Shown here: positions 59,932 through 64,000 of the stretch, piece by piece
Layout: each line of letters opens with the position of its first letter
How positions within the stretch are numbered: position 1 is the first letter of the stretch
Source of the DNA: Torymus aiolomorphi
Lineage: Eukaryota; Arthropoda; Insecta; Hymenoptera; Torymidae
Direction: 5' to 3'
Assembly: GCA_036365515.1 (NCBI GenBank)
Contig: CM070873.1
Span: 28,812,085 to 28,876,084 of the forward strand
Length of the DNA stretch: 64,000 nucleotides
Notes under the pieces: model-generated
The model's input: only the letters and a program-made list of their open reading frames with translations
Told to the model about the DNA's origin: nothing
The model's database searches: none
Made by a program: the position numbers and the translations under genes

Positions 59932-60265
59932 TACAACCTGTTCTGAAAATGTATGCGTCTGTAAACATGATCGTGTAGAGCGCAAAATTCTAAGACAAAA
60001 GTTGCTTTACCATTTTTTCATATGACTAGTACTTTTTTTAGTAACCGATGTGTTTAAATTGTTTGTTTTTAATAGGAATTGTATATCTATAGATATCATC
60101 TCATGAACATAGGTATACATTTTCTATATTAAAAACAATTTAAACACATCAGTTACTAAAAAAAGTACTAGTCATATGAAAAAATGGTAAAGGAACTTTT
60201 TTCCTAGAATTTTGCGCTCTACAGGATTATGTTTACAGACGCATACATTTTCAGAACAAGTTGTA
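59932..60265. mobile_element. 334-bp palindromic element
   Basis: TACAACCTGTTCTGAAAATG and GTATGCGTCTGTAAACAT pair with ATGTTTACAGACGCATAC and CATTTTCAGAACAAGTTGTA. Arms are about 140 bp, including TAGAGCGCAAAATTCTA. Confidence 0.88.
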
Positions 60266-60873
60266 CATGTATTATCGACTATGGAAATGCGTATTTTTGT
60301 ATATAAGCTTATACATAAAAACATATAGAGCAAAGGACAAACAAATAATTTTTATTTTACCTCAACAACATGATCCACACAGCAGAACCACTCCTACCAC
60401 ACACACACACACGCATCCTTCGCTCACAACTCAATTCAAGAGGTCAGCCGCCTCCTCCTGCCTTATGTATATACAAAAACGTGCGCGGCGCGGAAAAAAA
60501 TCGCGAACGCGCACGCTGCAAAGGGTGGCCCGTAATTCAGCGCCTTATCTCCGCTCGTAAATCTATGTATAAGACGCGGGATAATCAAGCGCCGCGCTCA
60601 TTAAAGTGAGACGTTGGCGCGCGCACGTGCTATACCTTATACGCCTGCGGCGGATCCGCGGCGCTTTATAGGTTGGTATTGTCCCCGACGCTAATTGCAG
60701 TTTTGTGGCGAATGGGTTGATAAGGGAATTGGAGTCGTGTGCTCTATATATGGCTTGTATAGGATTTTCTATGCAACGATTATTCGTACGTATATATAAG
60801 TTATATGAAATAAAATTTAAAATTTAAGAAAAAGCATATCGTGGTTTTGAAGTTCATGTTGGCGCAGAGTGTG
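60266..60873. other. CpG-rich spacer, no gene seen
   Basis: Short ORFs only; no RNA gene recognised. Confidence 0.45.
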
Positions 60874-61095
60874 CACGGAGAAGAATTTTGTAGTCAAAAT
60901 TACCAGAGTTCGCTAGTAATTTCGTCACAGACTGACTAAAATGGACTTTTTACGAGATTTTTAACAAATTTTACGAGGCACAAAATAATTTTTATGATTC
61001 ACATTCGAAAAATTACAATAGTACATGGTAAAATTTATTTTGTGTAAAATTACTAGAGCACTCTGGTAATTTTAACTATGTTATTTCTCTCCGTA
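60874..61095. mobile_element. foldback MITE, CACGGAGAAGAATTTTGTA ends
   Basis: The ends pair with ATTTCTCTCCGTAT, as in 8055-8775; AAAATTACCAGAG and CTCTGGTAATTTT pair subterminally. Confidence 0.7.
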
Positions 61096-61171
61096 TGCGT
61101 GTTAGCAAAATGATTAATAGTTAAAAGTTCACAATTTTCAATGTTCAGTTGAGTTACTCGATCTGACCATG

Positions 61172-61878
61172 GAGTGTCAAGGATCCGGATCACGGATTTA
61201 GCTCAAACTTTAGGATATGTTTTTGGATGTGAAAATATGAAGAAAGCTGTAATATTAGACCCTAATGCTCCGCAAAAAAAACTTAAGTTATATGGATAAT
61301 TTTAGCTTTATTTTGAAAAAATATTTTAAAAAAGCCTCTTCTTGAAACGGTAACCATTTAATTTTGGAAAATCTTAAATAACATTTCAAGCGGAGAAAAC
61401 AAAACTAGAGTAAACAAGCTTTCATTTGCTTTTTTCGAAAGTAAAAAATATTGATTCATTTCAAAGTTATAAAAGTTTCAAGTTTAGTCATGAAAAGGTG
61501 CTGTGTAACCCCTAAAATTCGTTGTTCAACGTCATTATACATTTTTTGGTGCATTTCGTTGCTCAACTTTAAACCTTCATAATGTTGGAAAAAATGAATA
61601 TTTTTTTATTTCGAAAAGAGCAAATGAAAGTTTGTTTTCTCTAGTTTTATCTGCTCTTTTTGAAATGTCATTTCAGACTTTGCAAGATTGAATAGTTGCC
61701 ATTTCAAGAAGAGGCTTTTTTTAAAGATGTTTTCAAAATAAACCTAAAAATGTTCATAACTTGAGTGTTTTGGAGCGTTAAGGTCTAATATTGCGGCTTT
61801 CTTCATATTTCTACATCCAAAAACATATCGCAAAGTTTGAGCCGAATCCGTGATCCGGATCCCTAACTCTCTCCTGGT
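61172..61878. mobile_element. 0.7-kb foldback element (GGATCCGGATCACGGATT arms)
   Basis: GGATCCGGATCACGGATT, TTTTTGGATGTGAAAATATG and AAGAAAGCTG at the left pair with the complements near 61745-61862. Arms are about 330 bp with moderate divergence. Confidence 0.85.
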
Positions 61879-62005
61879 GAGCAACAACGTGCGTTATACT
61901 GCATATATTATAGACGATTAAGTTTTCGATTCAAATATTTAATATTCATTTTTTCCACTTTATACGCAACTTCGGACTTTCCGTCCGTCGTTTTGAAAAG
62001 TATTG

Positions 62006-62073
62006 TTCGATACACGTGCGAGAGATGATTCTCGACTCGTACCGAAGATCATCTCTCTCGCACTATTATCGAA
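62006..62073. repeat. small palindromic element, TTCGATACACGTGCGAGAG ends
   Basis: TTCGATACACGTGCGAGAG and GATGATT pair with GATCATC and TCTCGCACTATTATCGAA; smallest member of the 13330/21291 family. Confidence 0.65.
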
Positions 62074-63402
62074 AAGTATCCTATTTCCTTTCCACGCGTC
62101 AAATTTATCAGTTTAACAATATCAATTCAATTTTATAATTCATACTTTTCAAACACATCAACCCTTCTCCTCTTAACTTTTTCCATAATAAAATCCAATT
62201 ACATTACATTATAAATCCATCCCACGAAAACCCACGTAACACTTAAACCCCGCATTAAAAAGACAAACGCGCCCGCCGCCCAGCTCCTTAAATACATCCA
62301 CCTCTCTTCCTTCTCTCCGTCGATTTATCACTCCCCAAACGCGAGCGCCGGCCCGCGCCTTCCAGTCCACATACAATCCAACAAAAAGGCCCTCGCATCC
62401 ACACATTATATACGCATACACGTATACACATATACAGCGAGTGACGGGCCGTGTAACGCGAGTCGCAAAAACGCAACTGCATTCGCGCTCGCGCAGATGC
62501 TCGCCGAGTGTGTGCGTATGTATATATATATAATCGCGAGCGCGCGATCGCTATCTCGGCGCATCGCCGCCGCGGCAATATAATCATTTGTCGGGCGCTC
62601 TCGAGCCTGTCAGTCATTTGCATTCGGCGTGTGTAACGTCAGATTCGTATCACTTCTCTCTCTCTCTCTCTCTCTCGCGAGCGAGCGATTTTATTATCGA
62701 TCGGTTGTATACATACACACATAGCGCCGAATTTTCGTGAATTTATTATACGTATAATTTTGTAGCTCTCAAGGTGTACATATATATGTGTGTGTGTGTA
62801 CTCGTGCGTAATTAGAGGTGTTAATGGCGCAGCTGCAGGCGGCGGGCTGCGATGACGATTGATTTATCGGGCACAACGTTTTTCAATTCGCGGCTAATTA
62901 CGATTCGCTATACTCTCGCGCCGTTTAAGTTATCGCGACGGGTTAATGAGATCGACTTGCGCGCGCGGGCTTACTGTGCCCGAGTGTGTATATATATAGG
63001 GTGAAGGATTAATGAGGCGAGGGGATCTCGAGGGCTGATCTATTGGGAGTCGAATTGAAGCTGAGAAGGTGATGTATGCGCGAGGTTTATTTCTGTCTGA
63101 CCGCGTGAAAATAATCCGGAGGAGGATTAATTTCGGACGCGTTATGGGGGAATTATGTGCGCTCGGTATATATAATGGGCATGTAAATTGGCCGTCGTTA
63201 ACGGCTACTTTAAAAGTGTATATACAAGGTGGAGGTACTTGAGAATTATTATTTTTTTTTTTTTTTTTTTTTTTACAAAATTAAAGCTGTTGTTTAAGCG
63301 TGTGTTTGGTACACACGATTATTTCTGAACTTCATTGTTTTTTTTTTTTTTTTTGGTTTTTCTATATTAAGTTGTTAATAGCAGCAAATGGTAGATTTTC
63401 TT
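62074..63402. other. no gene seen; CpG-rich, TAATTA-rich 62.2-63.2 kb
   Basis: CT, TA and GT microsatellites and several TTAATGAG/TAATTA sites lie in GC-rich context, then two T-runs (63249-63273, 63338-63354). Confidence 0.5.
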
Positions 63403-63513
63403 CTAATTTTTGACGTGTCTGCAGCTTATGGCCAATCTTCTACCAAGGTCAAAAGGTATTTTACTCAATAAATTTTGATAACAAACACCTCTTTATTAAT
63501 TTGATCTTTAATT

Positions 63514-63581
63514 CAACGTTTCGGACATTTGGCTATGTCCCTCTTCAGGAATAAATAAATACATTATTGTAGTCAACGTTG
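63514..63581 (-). ncRNA. candidate type III hammerhead ribozyme (minus strand)
   Basis: Mirror copy of 63623-63690 in the other palindrome arm, with the same stem III, CTGAAGA box, stem II and GAAA. Confidence 0.55.
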
Positions 63582-63622
63582 TTTTGTGGGCAACAACGAC
63601 GAGCGGATTGTTGCCCGCAAAA

Positions 63623-63690
63623 CAACGTTGACTACAATAATGTATTTATTTATTCCTGAAGAGGGACATAGCCAAATGTCCGAAACGTTG
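63623..63690 (+). ncRNA. candidate type III hammerhead ribozyme (plus strand)
   Basis: Stem III is CAACGT (63623-63628) with ACGTTG (63685-63690), six pairs. The unpaired cleavage-site base is T 63629. Stem I is a hairpin, 63630-63655, closed by G-C and A-T, then AATAA/TTATT around loop TGTAT, with small internal mismatches. The core CTGAAGA (63656-63662) fits CUGANGA. Stem II GGACAT/ATGTCC has loop AGCCAA and is preceded by one bulged G. GAAA follows at 63682-63685. All invariant core bases are present; activity is untested. Confidence 0.6.
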
Positions 63691-63964
63691 AATTAAAGAT
63701 CAAATTAATAAAAAGGTGTTGGTTATCAAAATTTATTGAGTAAAATACCTTTTGACCTTGGTAGAAGATTGGCCATAAGCTGCAGACACGTCAAAAATTA
63801 GTTTTTCTATTTTATTGATAAATATAACATATAATAATGTGATTTCTCGTTTTGATCGCGACTACAAATTTCAAGACCACAGACATATTTATTTATTATT
63901 TATTTATATATGAGACGGGCTTCTAAAAACCCTTTGTACAAAAGATAAATACAGGTGATTGGAT

Positions 63965-64000
63965 TCCCTGGTAGAAAATTAACCATAAGTTGGCCAGAAT
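63965..64000. mobile_element. start of a CCCTGGTAGAAAATTAACC element, cut by window end
   Basis: TTCCCTGGTAGAAAATTAAC matches the terminal repeat of 55925-56201; the rest lies outside the window. Confidence 0.5.

Larger units (their letters stand above)
63403..63801. mobile_element. 399-bp near-perfect palindrome carrying hammerhead-like motifs
   Basis: Arms of about 193 bp pair almost perfectly around CGACGAGCGGA. CTAATTTTTGACGTGTCTGC at the left matches the complement of GCAGACACGTCAAAAATTAG at the right. Its outer sequence GGTAGAAGATTGGCCATAAG resembles the TACCCTGGTAGAAA-ended elements. Each arm carries one hammerhead-like sequence, one per strand. Confidence 0.92.

Overview
This is eukaryotic, probably insect, DNA. 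Coding exons are separated by GT-AG introns, there are two-part Pol III tRNA promoters, and most of the window is non-coding and rich in foldback repeats. CpG is abundant, CG and AT microsatellites alternate, and introns range from about 60 bp to 4.6 kb. This resembles a hymenopteran, possibly a chalcidoid parasitoid wasp; that assignment is inference, because no species-specific marker was seen.

Genes lie in the first 23 kb. (1) The 3' half of a Cdc34/UBE2R ubiquitin-conjugating enzyme is on + (four exons, 2409-11143, with a 3' UTR to about 12.9 kb); its N-terminal exons lie before the window. (2) A minus-strand pair, JTB (three exons, 15442-16095) and a GSTCD-like methyltransferase (single exon, 13727-15424), has only 17 nt between the JTB stop and the GSTCD ATG. 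(3) A plus-strand pair follows: an unrecognised 94-codon ORF (17544-17828) and a protein with the N-terminal zinc module of USPL1 but no protease domain (18055-19412). The two pairs are head to head, and their shared promoter region is split by about 1.3 kb of TTAA-flanked miniature transposons. (4) COMMD4 is on - (21868-22631), apparently lacking a block before its COMM domain.

From 24.5 kb to the end I find no convincing protein-coding gene. The region holds a six-gene tRNA-Gln cluster (27.4-31.8 kb) made by local duplication, a further tRNA-Gln at 58.8 kb, tRNA-Asp at 35.1 kb and an intron-containing tRNA-Tyr at 43.1 kb. CpG-rich TAAT-containing blocks alternate with AT-rich foldback elements. 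These elements fall into recurring terminal-repeat families (TTAA-flanked, ACACKGARARAAA, CCGCGTAAAAA, TTCGATAnTAGTG, TACCCTGGTAGAAA).

The most notable non-coding object is a 399-bp palindrome at 63403-63801. Each strand encodes what looks like a complete type III hammerhead ribozyme. The most notable gene-level observations are the operon-like JTB-GSTCD spacing, the stand-alone USPL1 zinc module with repeated FDELL-like motifs, and paired filled and empty sites that document transposon insertions at nucleotide resolution.
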